Of a stretch of DNA of 64,000 bases, positions 47,947 through 60,400 are shown piece by piece. Source of the DNA: Trema orientale (taxonomy: Eukaryota > Streptophyta > Magnoliopsida > Rosales > Cannabaceae); NCBI GenBank assembly GCA_002914845.1, contig JXTC01000006.1:2166671-2230670 (forward strand), read 5' to 3'. How positions within the stretch are numbered: position 1 is the stretch's first letter; the number at the start of each line of letters is the position of its first letter. Below the pieces are notes generated by a model. It did not search any database. It saw nothing but the letters and a program-made list of their open reading frames with translations, and was not told the DNA's origin. Made by a program: the position numbers and the translations under genes.

Positions 47947-48589
47947 ATCTCTCACTCTCTCTCAAGTACGTAGTGGTAAGTATCTGCAGTATATATACTC
48001 CCCATATCTCTGTTCCCAATTGTTCCTTCATATATGTACTCCAAAAATAAGGTAAATGTGCTTATTTTCTTCTTTTTTATTGTACAAAAAAAAAAATTAC
48101 CAAAAAGAGAAAAGATGAAAAAAGAGACTCTTGATTGTTGGGGGACCATCTCCTTCTGTCAAACAGGTTTCTAGTATAACCTGGAATTGTACGACGTTAT
48201 TAATTACTTACAATATTATTAATAATAATATTATACATATATCAGGAGCCACTAGACGACGATGATAGGCTGATTGCTCTCCTTGTGGCTCACTGCTCAA
48301 GCGTTACCTTTGTAGCACTTGAAAGCTAAATTAATAATAAATATCACTATGAATACATTCATCGTCCGTTCTATATCATTGTTGGGCCTCTCCTTCTAGC
48401 TAACTTTCTGAAACTATATTGAATGTTTGGTTTTCAATATAAACTTACCTTTGCAGCCCCACACCCAAAAAAATAAAAATAAAGATAAAAATGAAACATT
48501 GGCACAACCATGTAGCTATATGTCCTCTCTAAATTGCAAACTTGTGCCTCCAAGATACATGTACAGTTACACAATTCTAAATAGGGACG
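47947..48589 (-). promoter_or_regulatory. MYB upstream region
   Basis: About 640 bp separate the MYB start codon from LTR fragment E. A TATATATACTGC-like run about 40-55 bp and a CATATATG run about 80 bp upstream of the ATG are candidate TATA boxes, but no transcription start can be fixed. A 55-60 bp segment at 48176-48236 recurs at 53138-53187. Confidence 0.4.
48176..48236 (+). repeat. Short dispersed duplicate, copy 1 (MYB upstream)
   Basis: ATAACCTGGAATTGTACGAC and the following GTTATTAATTACTTACAATA recur at 53138. Copy 1 has an extra (AATAAT) expansion before TTATACAT. Confidence 0.8.
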
Positions 48590-49931
48590 GCCAATAATAC
48601 TTCTGTAGCAAAGGTATCTATCATCCTGATACTACCTGTAGGCGTATTAGATAAAACCTGCGCAGGAGCCTAGGTCTCTCACCCAACATTGCAGCAACTC
48701 ACCAGCGATCTAAAATATCGTGATGCTATAATGGAACCAATGTGTGATCCTATGGTATGTACAATATGTAACAGTTTATAGCAACCATGCATCCAATATT
48801 CAAATCATGCTTTAAGAATCCAACCTTGGTATTATTCTCGGATTTACTGCACGTGGGCAGTACACCGCAGTTTTACCCCATAATCACAATTTAAAAATAT
48901 GTATAATAATCCACATAGTCTAATCCCAGTACAATCCAATGATTTACAACAATTAATCAAACTATCGTAAAATTACGATTTTTCATAAATACATTTTAAT
49001 GCAATTAAAATCTAAAACATATATAAAGATCAGGTAATCGAATCCCTACCTCGATATGGTAGTAATACCAGGCTAATGACGCTTGAAGAATCGCCCCGTT
49101 GGTCACTTACATATTTGAACAGCAATTTCTGGTTCTTGGTAAGTCCATTTGAAAAGGCGATTTTTCTACCGAAGCTTCAAATGGAGAAACAGAGATCACC
49201 ACTGAATTCAGAGTACCCAAAAATGCTGGGTTAGACATATAACTTGTCAAAAACGGGTCCCGGTGTGAAACTGACTTGTGGCACGCAAAACGGTACAATT
49301 TTGAGCCATGAAATTTTAATTTTCGTTCCACTTCGAAATATAATGGTATTTTATATTAAAATTCATCTCTCGGCCTCACTGAGTCCAAATTCGAAATCGG
49401 AATTCAATTTCGAGGTCCCGAGTATTAGTTACGCTAAAAAATCCGAGAATTACAATAATACCACTTTTTGTAAATATTTAGAAAAATATCCTCTTCTTCT
49501 AATTAAAATTTACCGAACTTCTGATTACCGTTTTAACTTCTACCAACCGTAAGTATTCATAATTTTTAACTCTCTTTTCACCTCCTAAATTTACCTCGCG
49601 TAAGATAATTATCTAACCAAAAATTTACGAAAAGATCATGGAGAAACCGGTGGGGTTTCTCTTCATCGATTACTCTTCTTCCGAACGTGGTGGGGCGTGG
49701 GTCCAACGGTGGTGGCATAACTAAACAGAAACTGGCATTTTTGGAGGTTTTCGGGGACTTCAACTTGAGAAGATGAACTTCTTAGGTCCTTTTAAGCAAA
49801 TAATGGCAACTGTAGCACCTGAGTTTTAAATTCCAGATATTTTTAATATTTTATTCCGAAAATCAATAATTACGACAATGCCATTTGCTATAAAATGTCC
49901 CTTTTGCCCTTAATTAAAATCAGTTTTTACA
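48590..49931 (+). mobile_element. LTR fragment, TGTCACGAC family, copy E
   Basis: It lacks the 5' third of the LTR and starts around CTTCTGTAGCAAAGG. It matches copies C and D reversed: GCGCAGGAGCCTAGGTCTCT, CACTGAATTCAGAGTACCC, ACTTGTGGCACGCAAAACGG. It ends near TCAGTTTTTACA. It points away from the MYB gene (plus strand) and sits just upstream of the MYB promoter region. Confidence 0.8.
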
Positions 49932-50279
49932 TGTGCAATAGGGTACTAGTGATTTCCATAATATTGCTTATGTAGAAATAAGTAAAGCTACATGTATTGA
50001 CAAAGTAGACAGAAAAAATAGCTAGATTTTAAGTTACATCATATAACTAGCTAGTTATTATTTATAATAAAAAAGAATACTTAAAAAGCATAACTAATGC
50101 AATAATTACTTGTTAACTATCCAAACAACACATCATTTAAGTTATAAATTTAGGGGGGAAAAAGTCAATATTTAGCGTTTCCCAATTTATTACTAGGACA
50201 AGTGGTTTTATGTCTATTACTATATATATTGTCCCAGTGAAGCAATGTTGACACATCATCTTTATCCTTACTCAAGCTT

Positions 50280-50348
50280 GGCTTAATTAACGAGTGATCA
50301 TTACAATAAATCAATGATTATTTGTAATCATCACTCGTTAATTAGGCT
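50280..50348. repeat. Foldback sequence with 23 bp arms
   Basis: Arms TAATTAACGAGTGATCATTA.. (50284-50306) and its reverse complement (50322-50344) differ at one position and enclose a 15 bp loop; pairing extends a few bases outward with wobbles. It could be a tiny MITE or a hairpin-forming transcript region. Confidence 0.75.
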
Positions 50349-50867
50349 CGAATGCAAATTCCACTGCCCCAAATCAATGCTAGAGGTTGACCATTAACAC
50401 TGTGATCAATCTCAATGCCGAGTACACATACGTATCTACTGAAGCTAGCTCTCATCTCATGGATCATCTACACTTGAAAGCCTGCCTAGCTTGCATAATG
50501 CATGTGTCATATGATCAATTAAAATGTCATGATGAAATAACTTTATACTACTCCTTAGCACTAATTAAAGTGTCCATTTTTATTTCTTCTCTAATATGTA
50601 TTTACTTTCCATGTTGAATGGAGATCTTGGAATTATTTTACGGTTTGGATACTATAAATGCGGCCGGAATGAACTTTTGATAAGATCGGAATGATTTTGG
50701 GTTATTATTTGTGCTCATGCATGATCATATCACCACTCTTTAAAATATTTCTTTATGAAAAATGCTTAAAAATAGTTAATTAGTTCTTGTCTTATTTGTA
50801 TACAACATAGATTGTATCTTCCTATCGTCGAAGAGACAAAGCGGAGTTGAAATTTTGCTTAATTATA

Positions 50868-50870
<3 letters not shown>

Positions 50871-50913
<43 letters not shown>
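50871..50913. repeat. (AT)n microsatellite
   Basis: Uninterrupted AT dinucleotide run of about 43 bp. Confidence 0.95.
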
Positions 50914-50915
<2 letters not shown>

Positions 50916-52140
50916 GAAAATAGTTATTCTCAACGTACGCTTTGGTAAGCTAATTATTAAAGTGAAGACGACGTGTGTCAAAAAATTGGGAAACATAACT
51001 CTTTAAATGAAAATATCTTTAAGTAGATACCCTACTCTTAAAAAAATAAAAATAAATAACCTATTTTCTTATTCGGTTTGTGCAGTTATATATAACTTAA
51101 AATGGAATTTTTCACATTCTTAAAAAAAAAAAAAGGAATTTTTTACTAAAAATATGGTTAGACTTTTAAAACCTGCTTTTCCAAATTAAGACTTATATTG
51201 CAAATAGATGTGTCAACATTTCATCAGTGGGACAGTGTATAATATATACAGCAACAGAAAGAATAGAGACTTTACAGAAGAATTGAGACATGACGTGGTC
51301 CTCCTTAATATTAATGTTGCCAACTCGGAGCATTCCCATTTTTCATATTATAAGTTGTCTATGCAAGATTTTTTGAAGCTTAATTCATAAAATTAGTATG
51401 GTTTTCCTATAGTGTTTTTTTAACTGATAATGACGAGCTATTTGTCTTCCGGCCTAGTGGATATATATTTATACACACAGTAGTAAATTCTATTCTTAAT
51501 ATATTTATATATATTTCACTTTAACTCTCTTAAAATGCTATATACCATTATTGTTGCTTTTTTTTTTTTTCTTTTTGAACATTTTTCTGAAAAGTCGTAT
51601 ACATTATATTTTAAACTCAATTTCTGTTTACATTTTTCATCACTTTGTTTCTTGGTTTTTCACAGCATGCGTAAACGATTATTATTATTAATTAAATTTT
51701 CATGTGAAAAACTCAAAACTAGTAGTGACCAAGTTGTAAAAAATATTGAACAGTTGCGTTGACTCCCACATAATTAATAGTGACCATACAATAAAGATGG
51801 AGGCAGCCACCAGTACGCTACTATTACACAGTAAAGACAAACACTTTTTTTCTTTTTTTTTTTTTTTCCTTTTTGGGGTTGGAAATGGACAAACGAAGTA
51901 CTCTTCGGAGCCCTTCTGACTACTCCTAACTTGTGGATGAAATCACGTACACTCCGATCTATTCATTTTTGCCCGATTGAAAAGGGGATATGCAGCCATC
52001 GGCGGGGCAGTCAAGGACTCGGAAACAATTACGCCAAGCGCGGCCTTCGCGGAGGAGTTTGGTACCCTACTCTTATTTTATGGTAATCTCATATGAATAA
52101 GAATAGCATAGTATTTATTTGTGCACTACTATTATCAAAT

Positions 52141-53105
52141 TACATGTATTAGAACAACACCATCCTATTACTAATAATATGTTAGAGTTTTCTGCTTATT
52201 ATAAAAAAAAAATAATAAATGTCAGAGTTTTCTGCCGGTTTATTATTATACATATATGCACATGTATATACTTGGATGATTATCTAACATGTATCATAAT
52301 TTAAGTAGTTAAAAAAATAAAAAAGTAATAACGATAAATCCACATTATTTAATAATTTTTTCTCTCTATTTCCTACCGTAAAAAAATGTGCTTGATGAAT
52401 ATTCATTAAGCAAAATAATATATATAGGTAGGTAAAAAATGAAAATACTTACTGGATTGATGTCTTTATATATATATATATATTAGAATAGTCATTTATA
52501 GACTGATCTTACATGTTCCACTAATCAAATAACATATTATTGTATTTAGTCTCTTTAACAACTCTAAGGAAAAAAAAAAAAATTCAATTATTTTATGATG
52601 ATGTGATATTAATATTTGATTAGAGAGACATGAAAATATAGAACGGATGATCTAAATTCTCTTTTTCCCTATATTAAAGTCATCCCGCATTACAAGAGGG
52701 AAGGCCTTTCTCTAATATTAGAATAACACCATCCTAATAATATGTTAGAGTTTTCTGCTTATTATCAAAACAAAAATGTTAGAGTTTCTACCAGTTTATT
52801 ATTATACATATATGTACACACATATATATGGGTACCAATCCAGTACGTATTTTTTTATACCAATTTCCAAGTATTTTTTTGGCTGTTAGATCATTATCTA
52901 AATGTTACCATGACTTGAGTAGTTAGAAAAAAAAAATAAATACACATTATTTAATAATTTTTTCTCTCTACTTTTTATTATGAAAGGACATGTGTGATGA
53001 ATTTTTATTATACAAAATAATACCTATAGGTAGGTCAAAAAAGAAATACTTATTGGATTGGTGCCCACATATATATATATTAGAATAGTTATTTATAGAT
53101 TGATC
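52141..53105 (+). repeat. Diverged tandem duplication of about 390 bp
   Basis: Copies at 52141-52510 and 52720-53105 share CACCATCCTA, AATATGTTAGAGTTTTCTGC, AGTTTATTATTATACATATA-like, CACATTATTTAATAATTTTT, TAGGTAGGT and TATTAGAATAGT. They are separated by about 210 bp. No coding sequence. Confidence 0.8.
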
Positions 53106-53137
53106 TTACATAAACTCAAACACTATAAATATTATTA

Positions 53138-53187
53138 ATAACCTGGAATTGTACGACGTTATTAATTACTTACAATATTATTATACA
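53138..53187 (+). repeat. Short dispersed duplicate, copy 2
   Basis: Second copy of the 48176-48236 segment (ATAACCTGGAATTGTACGAC onward). It ends exactly where a TGTTGACGGAGG sequence starts the next region. Confidence 0.8.
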
Positions 53188-54375
53188 TGTTGACGGAGGT
53201 TCTGTCAATAATTAATTTGAAAAATTACAAGATGTGGCTTGTTTGATAAAGCAAAATAAATAAGAAGACACCAAATTTATAGTGGTTCAGCCCCAAAAAA
53301 GATAAGCCTACATCCCCCTGTTCTTCACTATTTTATAGAGAATTACAAGAGTTTCTCTAAGTCTCAAGGTGAGAGAATTACAGAGAATGTGTAGTGAAGT
53401 GATTGTCTAACAATTGTGTCGTGAAAAACTATGAGACTGAACCCTCCCTTATATAGGTGAGGATGGCTCAATGTTTTCCAATTGTGAGAACAGGAAAGTA
53501 CATAATCAGAAAATACGATTTCTGGTAACAATATAAATGCGGGTAACACCTTTAATGAAATTGATTGCCCGATATTGACTCAGAAGTTTGTTTTCTTTTC
53601 TCGCAGATCACCTATTTGGAGAAGATTGACCTAGTTTCCTTTTTATGCTGGTCGCACTTAACTCATTCAGAAGAGGTTGTACTTCGATCAGAAAAACTCA
53701 CATGCGACCTGATACATTCAACTCAGTTGTTGACTTTCCCTATTTGGCATTGACCAACATGTAGATTTTAAATTGCATAACAATTGTCCCCCAGCTCCAT
53801 TAGTTCTTTAGAGCTAAATGGAGCTTTTTGCTCTGATAAGTGCGATCTTAAGAATGCGATGCCATAAGGTCATCTCAAAACCCTTGAAGAGTCGGCAAAT
53901 TTTAAATCATATCTTTCCAGAACCACGCGTACATTTTCCTGACAGACACAACCATGTGTCACTTTTTCTCAGGAGATTTGGCGAAGCTCGAGGAGACTTC
54001 TCTATTTCTCGAGCAGACGTGATGATGACAATGACGTCAGCTACTGTTTCAAATCAAGACCCTTCACGTTTCGAAAAATAAATTCATTTAATTTCGAAAA
54101 TCAATTCTTTCCACGTGGATCCAGGCCATCAGATCTTAAAAATTAACTCCCTTTATCTACGGCTAAGATTCCTTGACTCTTTAAATATATAAAGATCCTC
54201 CTTTCTTCTTCTTCTTACTTTCATTTCCTTTGAAACCTAAAAATGTTCATAAGATAAAAAATCCTCTCGGTGCCTCCACTTGTTCTCCAGTCATCATTCA
54301 AACTCACCCTCTTCTCCGGCGAAATCGTCACCAGAATCTCTCAAGCAACATTTTGATTCGTCAAGCTTCGAAAAA
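53188..54375 (+). other. Upstream region and untranslated first exon of the transposon-derived pseudogene
   Basis: It begins TGTTGACGGAGGTTCTGTCA, an LTR-like start, but no second copy is in the window. TTAAATATATAAAGATCC (54180-54197) is a good TATA box, followed by a TTCTTCTTCTTCTTAC leader. GAAAAAG/GTTAGC at 54375/54376 is a good splice donor pairing with the acceptor TTTCAG before 54976. This suggests a promoter plus a non-coding first exon of about 160 bp. Confidence 0.5.
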
Positions 54376-54975
54376 GGTTAGCATCCATTCTCCTTCTTCT
54401 CTTTTAACTTTGAAGAATCATTGTTCACAGAATCTGTTCTTTGAATTTTATAGAATCAGAGAAATTGAGATGAAACTGGAACTCTTTATCATTTTGAATG
54501 AGCTATGCACAGAGAGAAATCTGGAATTTAATTTATTTTAGGAATAGAAACATGAAGAACTGTAGAGCATGAATGATCTGAATATAAATCTATTCCCATA
54601 TTCAGGTGAACTGAAAAATGGGCAAACCTCGGAATCTTTCCATAGGAGAAATCTGAGATTTGAAATCTTGATATTCGAAAATCTGAATCGGACATAAAAC
54701 CGAATGACGAATTACTAAAGAGTTGCTCGAACAACTTAGACAAATCCATAGACTGATTAGAGAAATTCGACTAGATCTAAGATCGCTCGTTGTCGGCGCA
54801 ATTTTAGAGTTTGTAGCCCCAAATTGCTCGCATATAGCGAGTAAACCTGAAAAAATAGACAAAATATAGTACGCCCATTTCTATGTCACACTTAGGTTAG
54901 TTTTATTAATTCATATCATTTACCTGTAGAATGATGCTCGCATAAGACTAAATACATCCCATGTTTCTCTTTCAG

Positions 54976-57088
54976 ATGTCTAGTAGTGAGGAACTTAGGA
55001 AGGGGAATGCGTTCTCAGGTGAGTCGTCATTCTCCAATGTGAGCACTAGCGCTATAGATCTCGAGAACTATCGTGAGCCAGAACCTGAAGTAGAAATAAC
55101 TAGAACGAGGCAAAGTAGCCCTCGCATAGGCGACCTCCCTCAAGACCAATGGCCTCAGCACATTAGGGATGCTCCTGAATTTGCAAGAGGTTATAACTAC
55201 GTAGAAGGAGACTGGTCATGCACCAGCATAAAGACAAGCTGTACCACGAACAAGCTCGAGAAGATCATATGAGACTATAACATAAACATACTCCTCTGTC
55301 TACCCACAGAATTTAATCGACCACACACACCACCTCACAGAACCGCTTTATTCTCAGAGGCAGTTCTTAAATGCAGCATCCACCTTCTATTAGACCTATA
55401 CAGTAAATCAATTGTCGACTATTATGGAGTCATTCTTTTTATACTAACCCTAAACACCTATAGATACATGGTAAGCTTGTACATATTATCACACAAACTA
55501 GGTCTAGAATCTCCCACACCTGAAGAATTCGCTTGGTTTTATCAAGTGAAATCAAATCCTTCATATTTCGGCTTCTTCAATGCGACTAAGTGGTCGAATC
55601 TGGCAATAAAAACCATCCATGGAGTCCAGAATAATATGAGAAAATGGAAAAACCCATTTTTTCATTTCGACTACGCAAACAATGACTTCTTTCAAAATCT
55701 CGGTAGGTGACTTTTAGCTTTAACTTACTCCCAAGTATTTATTTGTCTGATCGTATTCGTATGTCATCGCAGATAAAAAGGAGCGCCTAGGACTTAACGA
55801 AGAGCAGCTCGCAAGAGTATATAAAATAAACGACCTTCCAATAGAAGAATTCAATTGGAAAAAACTTGGGACAACCAAGAACTTAGTCGCTTGCGGGCTG
55901 TTCCCAAAAGTAGCCGCTCTTCCATATTCTGCCAACTGTCCGACCAAACCCTCGAGCTCAAAGAAGAAGACAAGGAAACAAAAAGAAGCGACGGGTGCCT
56001 CATCTTCCAAATCTAGGAAACGAAAAAGCACCTGCCTCTCCACCTGTCCAAGAGCCACCATCTCTAAAAGCTCCATCTCCACCAACTTCTCAGGCATAAG
56101 TAGAAGGTCGATTCTTATACTCATTCTTCTTGTCGCATTATAATCCTCATATCCTAACTTATCTTATTCGTGCAGAAATGACAATCACCGGCAGCCTGCG
56201 AGCTCCTCCTTCGACTTTGGGTTCACGACCTAAATCGAAAATACCAAAAGGTACACCTCCTTCCTCAAAGAAAAGAAAAAAGAAGGCCGACACCTCCAAG
56301 AAGCGAAAAGTCGCCTTCGAGGACGTCCCTGAAAGCACGCTTCCTCCTCATCCTACCAAAGTTGTGAGCTAGCCTGAGTTATCGAACAAGGAACCAGCTT
56401 CCTCCTCTGGGGGACCATGCCAGGCTGACACGGACGAAGAGTTTCTCGCACTGCTTCATCAACTGCCAGAAAAGGCAGGCCTGAGCGCAGCCTTTATCGA
56501 TCGCTTCACTTCTGAAGAAGGCTGGGAGAGAATAAAGCGACGTCCAGCAAAGATTACATTCAGCACTGCAATGAGGATGTTGGCAAATGTAAGCCTCTTC
56601 TACTCTCACACTTCTCGTCAAACTTTTCTTGCACTCATATGTTCATTATATTTCAGACCACTGCAGCTGCTGTATTAATTTTTGACCCAGTCCTCGAATG
56701 CATGGAGAAGGGTGAAAAAGTCGAAGAAATGATCCAAGCATGCGAGAACCTTAAGAAGACTCGCGAGGATGATAGATACACCTTTGAGTCGGAGAAGAAA
56801 CAGCTACAGGAGGCTTTGGTTAAGGAAAAGCTTGAAAAGGAGAAGTTCGAAGAGAAAATCAAAGAGCTTGAGAAGGCCATCTCCAAACATCCGGATGTCT
56901 TAAAAGAGGCGACGAAAGAGGCAGGTCGCAAAGCCATCAAAGAGTTCAAGGCTGCTAAAGGCAAAGAACTCAAAGAAAAGGCCAGCGATATTGCTTCGTC
57001 AACCATCATCTACAACATATTCTGCGAGCATCTAGAGTTCGACTTTTCCTTCCTTGGCGAGGATATGGTTGAGCTTGTCGAGAGCTAG
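54976..57088 (+). pseudogene. Spliced transposon-derived gene (putative gypsy type transposon domain), pseudogene
   Basis: Exons 54976-55702, 55773 to about 56094, 56176-56588 and 56657-57088 are joined by plausible splice sites (CG/GTAGGT..ATCGCAG, ..GTGCAG, AAT/GTAAGC..TTTCAG). The first half has LPTEFNRPHTPP, RYMVSLYILSHKLGLESPTP, EEFAWFYQVK and FFNATKW, resembling the domain once called Transposase_28 (PF04195). A Ser/Lys/Pro-rich middle carries basic runs that could be nuclear signals. The last exon is a coiled coil (roughly KGEKVEEMIQACENLKKTRE to ELEKAI). Breaks: an in-frame TGA at 55270-55272 between LEKII and DYNINI, a frameshift near 56025, and a TAG at 56370-56372. The donor after exon 3 would be non-canonical (CAG/GC). 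No enzyme domain is visible; function unknown. Confidence 0.65.
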
Positions 57089-57114
57089 AAGGAGAGTGAG
57101 GCTTGATTATTTAT

Positions 57115-57247
57115 AAATAAAGCTCATGTGCGAGCAATATATGTTTTAATTATTTATATTTTTCTTTTATATTATAAAAATTTAAGACGAATGCGGGCTT
57201 GTCCCGTTTATTTTGGAATATATATTGCTCGCACATGAGCTTTATTT
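57115..57247. repeat. 28 bp perfect inverted repeat after the pseudogene stop
   Basis: AAATAAAGCTCATGTGCGAG.. (57115-57142) and its exact reverse complement (57220-57247) enclose a 77 bp AT-rich loop. It begins 27 bp after the stop codon. Each arm carries AATAAA reading outward on its own strand, so a transcript from either side would meet a poly(A)-like signal inside a stable hairpin. Confidence 0.9.
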
Positions 57248-57419
57248 TATGAAATTTTTCTTGCCAAATGTTTACTCCTGCAAAACAATTAAAACACATC
57301 CCACAATAATATAAGGACGCAAAATTTAACTAAGTAGTCAATCATAGTGACTGATCGGTACGCTATTGCGATTCGAATCCAACTAACTTAAAACGAGTTT
57401 TAAGTGTTAGGATAGGTTA
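57248..57419. other. Short non-coding stretch
   Basis: It separates the inverted repeat from the chromovirus LTR end. Nothing recognisable. Confidence 0.4.
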
Positions 57420-60400
57420 CGTAACACCCGCTAGTTTAACCATATTGTCCTATATAGCCAAACTATGGAGTATTATTCTTTGTTAAATATTATCTTTAGT
57501 TTTATAAAAAGGTGGGCAAATTTGAACTTTCCAAACCCTTTAAACAAAAGCAACTGCATGTCATTTCTTATTAAAAGTGTCTTTACAAAATGTACAATCA
57601 AAAGAGATTTTCACCTGTCTATTTTGCCATCAGCAATAGTATTTACATCACACCAAACTATCTCAAAACAAAAATATCACCCACAAGTCAAGCTCGTCCA
57701 CATCTGTATGATCAAAGTGACAAAAGGCAGGCGAGGCAACCAGCTACTCAATACTAAAGTGTGCCTCTTCATCTACATCACAAGACTAAAATGAGCTAAA
57801 GTTCAGTAAGTAAAAACTATGCATGCTCATGTATGCTTTAAAATCTCATAAAGTTCCCATTGAACACTTTTCTTTCTTAAACATTTCAGTTCATATATTT
57901 TCTTAAAAAAAATATTCATAGTTGGGCCCCTTAGTACATTGCTAGTCCCAAAAATTGATAGACCGTAATAACATTGGGCGGAAACTCTGGCCAACAGTAA
58001 AAATAAGGTGCGATGGTCGTGTGAGGTTTTTGAAAACTCCTTCCCTCATCAAAGGGGCATCCCACACCGCTCTAATATTGTCCCGCTTCAACGAGACACA
58101 TTATAAGATCTGCAAGTCCTACTTCTATGAGAGAATCTGCATCAACAGACTTACCTACCTAGCTCCGACAGACTAACAATTGCACTTACAACTTATCTTA
58201 TAAAATTAATATAATGGTACTCACTGTCAAATACTTTGTAATAAAATTCTCAATTTGTATGCAAGATATGCCATGCACATACCATTTCATAACTTTCAAG
58301 AATAAGTAAGTTTTACATAATGACATCTTCCGTGTAGTTCTTGTGACGCAGTTGTAAGTCTTTACTTACCTTTTGTCCTGAATAGAAAAGAATTGCAGAA
58401 AGGGTTAATATTCTCTCGAGATTAGCGTGCTAATCACCTGTCATAAATTACTGTTATTCAAAATGCACATTTTGTTAAAAGAATGCATCAAGATACTCAA
58501 ACAAGACCGAAATCAAAACTTTCACCAAATTAAGAAACCTGATCTTAAAATGACTCAGAAGTATATAAATCACTTAAGGTACTTGGCAATCAATAACTAG
58601 CATTGGAAAATTTTTCAAAAGTATTAAAATATGAATGCTAGTTCATTAGCACAAAAATGATCCAAAATGGCACATAATTTTGTAAAACTAGTCCATTTGC
58701 TCCTAAATGGTGCCATTTCATTTTAAAAGTATTTGCACAGCACCTCTCCTATTTTTAGGACATTCCCACATGATTAAAATCATGATTTTAAACCTACAAT
58801 AATAATTAACAATCCAATTCCCACATATACATATCAAAGAGGATCACTTAGAACAATCTAAGTGCACTTGAACTCTTTTTCAGTATAAACAAGTTTAAAA
58901 CCACTTTTATACTTGTGTGTCATTAGTGTCAAGACCTTAATTTTTATAAGAGTATTCTGGTCTTTTCACAAAAAAATAAATAAATAAAGGAGATGGAAAT
59001 CGAATTAAATTCAAATTTGGGCTAAAGTTATAGAAATATTTTAAGTTGGGGTCAAAATAGGATTTTGAGGACTAAATGAAGACAAAATTCGAAACTTGGG
59101 GTTAAAATTTAATTTTAAAAAAAGTCCTATCACAAGCCCATCTTTTCCAAGTGTCAAAAAACCCCCAGATTGGACCCAAAATCCCTAACCCCTCCCCCTC
59201 TCACGTTTTCCTTCTTCTTTTCTTCTTCTTCTTCTTCTTCTTCTTTTTCGCTCTCTTCCTTTGCAGCCCTCCCGCCAACAATCGGAGCCGACCTAGGCTG
59301 CAAGCTCTGGCCAGTAACTCCCCAGGCGGCCAACGAAGACTCGCTGCCGGCCATCCTCGCCCATCGCGCCGCCCAGTTGCAGCAAGCAGCACGCGAAGTC
59401 GCGCCTAAGCCGCGACGTTTCACAGCGTAATCTCGTCGTTTCGTCGCCGTTAGCCACCACCCGCCACCACCCACCACCACCAAATTGAAGCTTAAGCTCC
59501 CTTAAGTCTAGCCCAGCCCCTCACCGCCATAAATTTCCGACCAAGAAGCTCTGGTGAGCTCCTAGAACTTTTTATGGCATATTCGTCATAAAAAATGGTA
59601 TTTGTGCAATTATTTTGTTATGTTCATCTAATGCTCATGAAAATTTAGGGGATGAAAATGTAGGTTGAAACAAGATGAAGGGTGGAAATTTTGCTGAAAA
59701 TGAATGGGTAGATTGAGAGAAATTCAAGTCTGAAATTTGTGGCATTTATCTAAATAGTTTCAGAATACAGTATTTTTATAACTTTTCTAATTAGTTTCTA
59801 ATTAAGCGCAAATTTGAGCTAGAGGCCTCGAAACTGAAATTGGACTTCGGAATTGGACTAAGTAAGGTCAAGAGACGAGTTTTGATATAAAACATCAATA
59901 AGTCTTGAGTAGGCACAAAATCTGAGACACGAGGCTCGGGATTTTGCCTCGATTTGCGTGCCATTGGCCCGAGTCCCAAATTAATTGAATTAAATGTCTA
60001 ACCAAATGTTTTTGGAAAATCAGTGGTGACCTCCATTTCGCAATTTGAGGCTTCGTTTGGAAAGTCACCCCTCAGAGCGAGCTCACAAGATCCCGAAACG
60101 ACTTTCCGAGCGACCGGATGACCAATGGGAGAACCTACGGGCGCCGATAGCTTAGTCTAGCTATCCAAGCGAGGTAGGGATTCAATTATCATGTTTTGAA
60201 CTTATTTTGATTTAAAATGTGCATTATGACCTATTTATTGAAATTATCGAATTTCATGGATTAAATGATTTAATTGGATATTTTGTGAACTGCTGCATAT
60301 ATTGGATTATTCTAGAATTGGTTTATATGATTTTATGCAGGTTTAAAAATTTTGGTTTTGGAAAAATACAGCCGTTATGCTGCCCAATTTTCTTTAAATC

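Larger units (their letters stand above)
49932..52140. other. AT-rich intergenic stretch
   Basis: No gene was recognised. It holds a 23 bp inverted repeat at 50280-50348, an (AT)n microsatellite at 50871-50913 and a poly-T run near 51848-51868. Confidence 0.5.

Noticed and set aside
47758..47955. MYB start three codons upstream of MGRS
   Set aside because: The upstream codon is GTG, not ATG; MGRS at 47946 matches the family start.
50871..50913. AT-run considered as a replication origin or promoter
   Set aside because: It is a plain dinucleotide microsatellite with no supporting elements around it.
56653..57009. Ser/Phe-rich minus-strand reading frame
   Set aside because: Shadow of the coiled-coil exon on the plus strand, whose Lys/Glu codons give Ser/Phe/Leu in antisense.
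59154..59483. Overlapping open frames in LTR C, Glu/Lys-run or Phe/Ser-run peptides
   Set aside because: They are translations of a (CTT)n run and the GC-rich core; no conservation with the other LTR copies.
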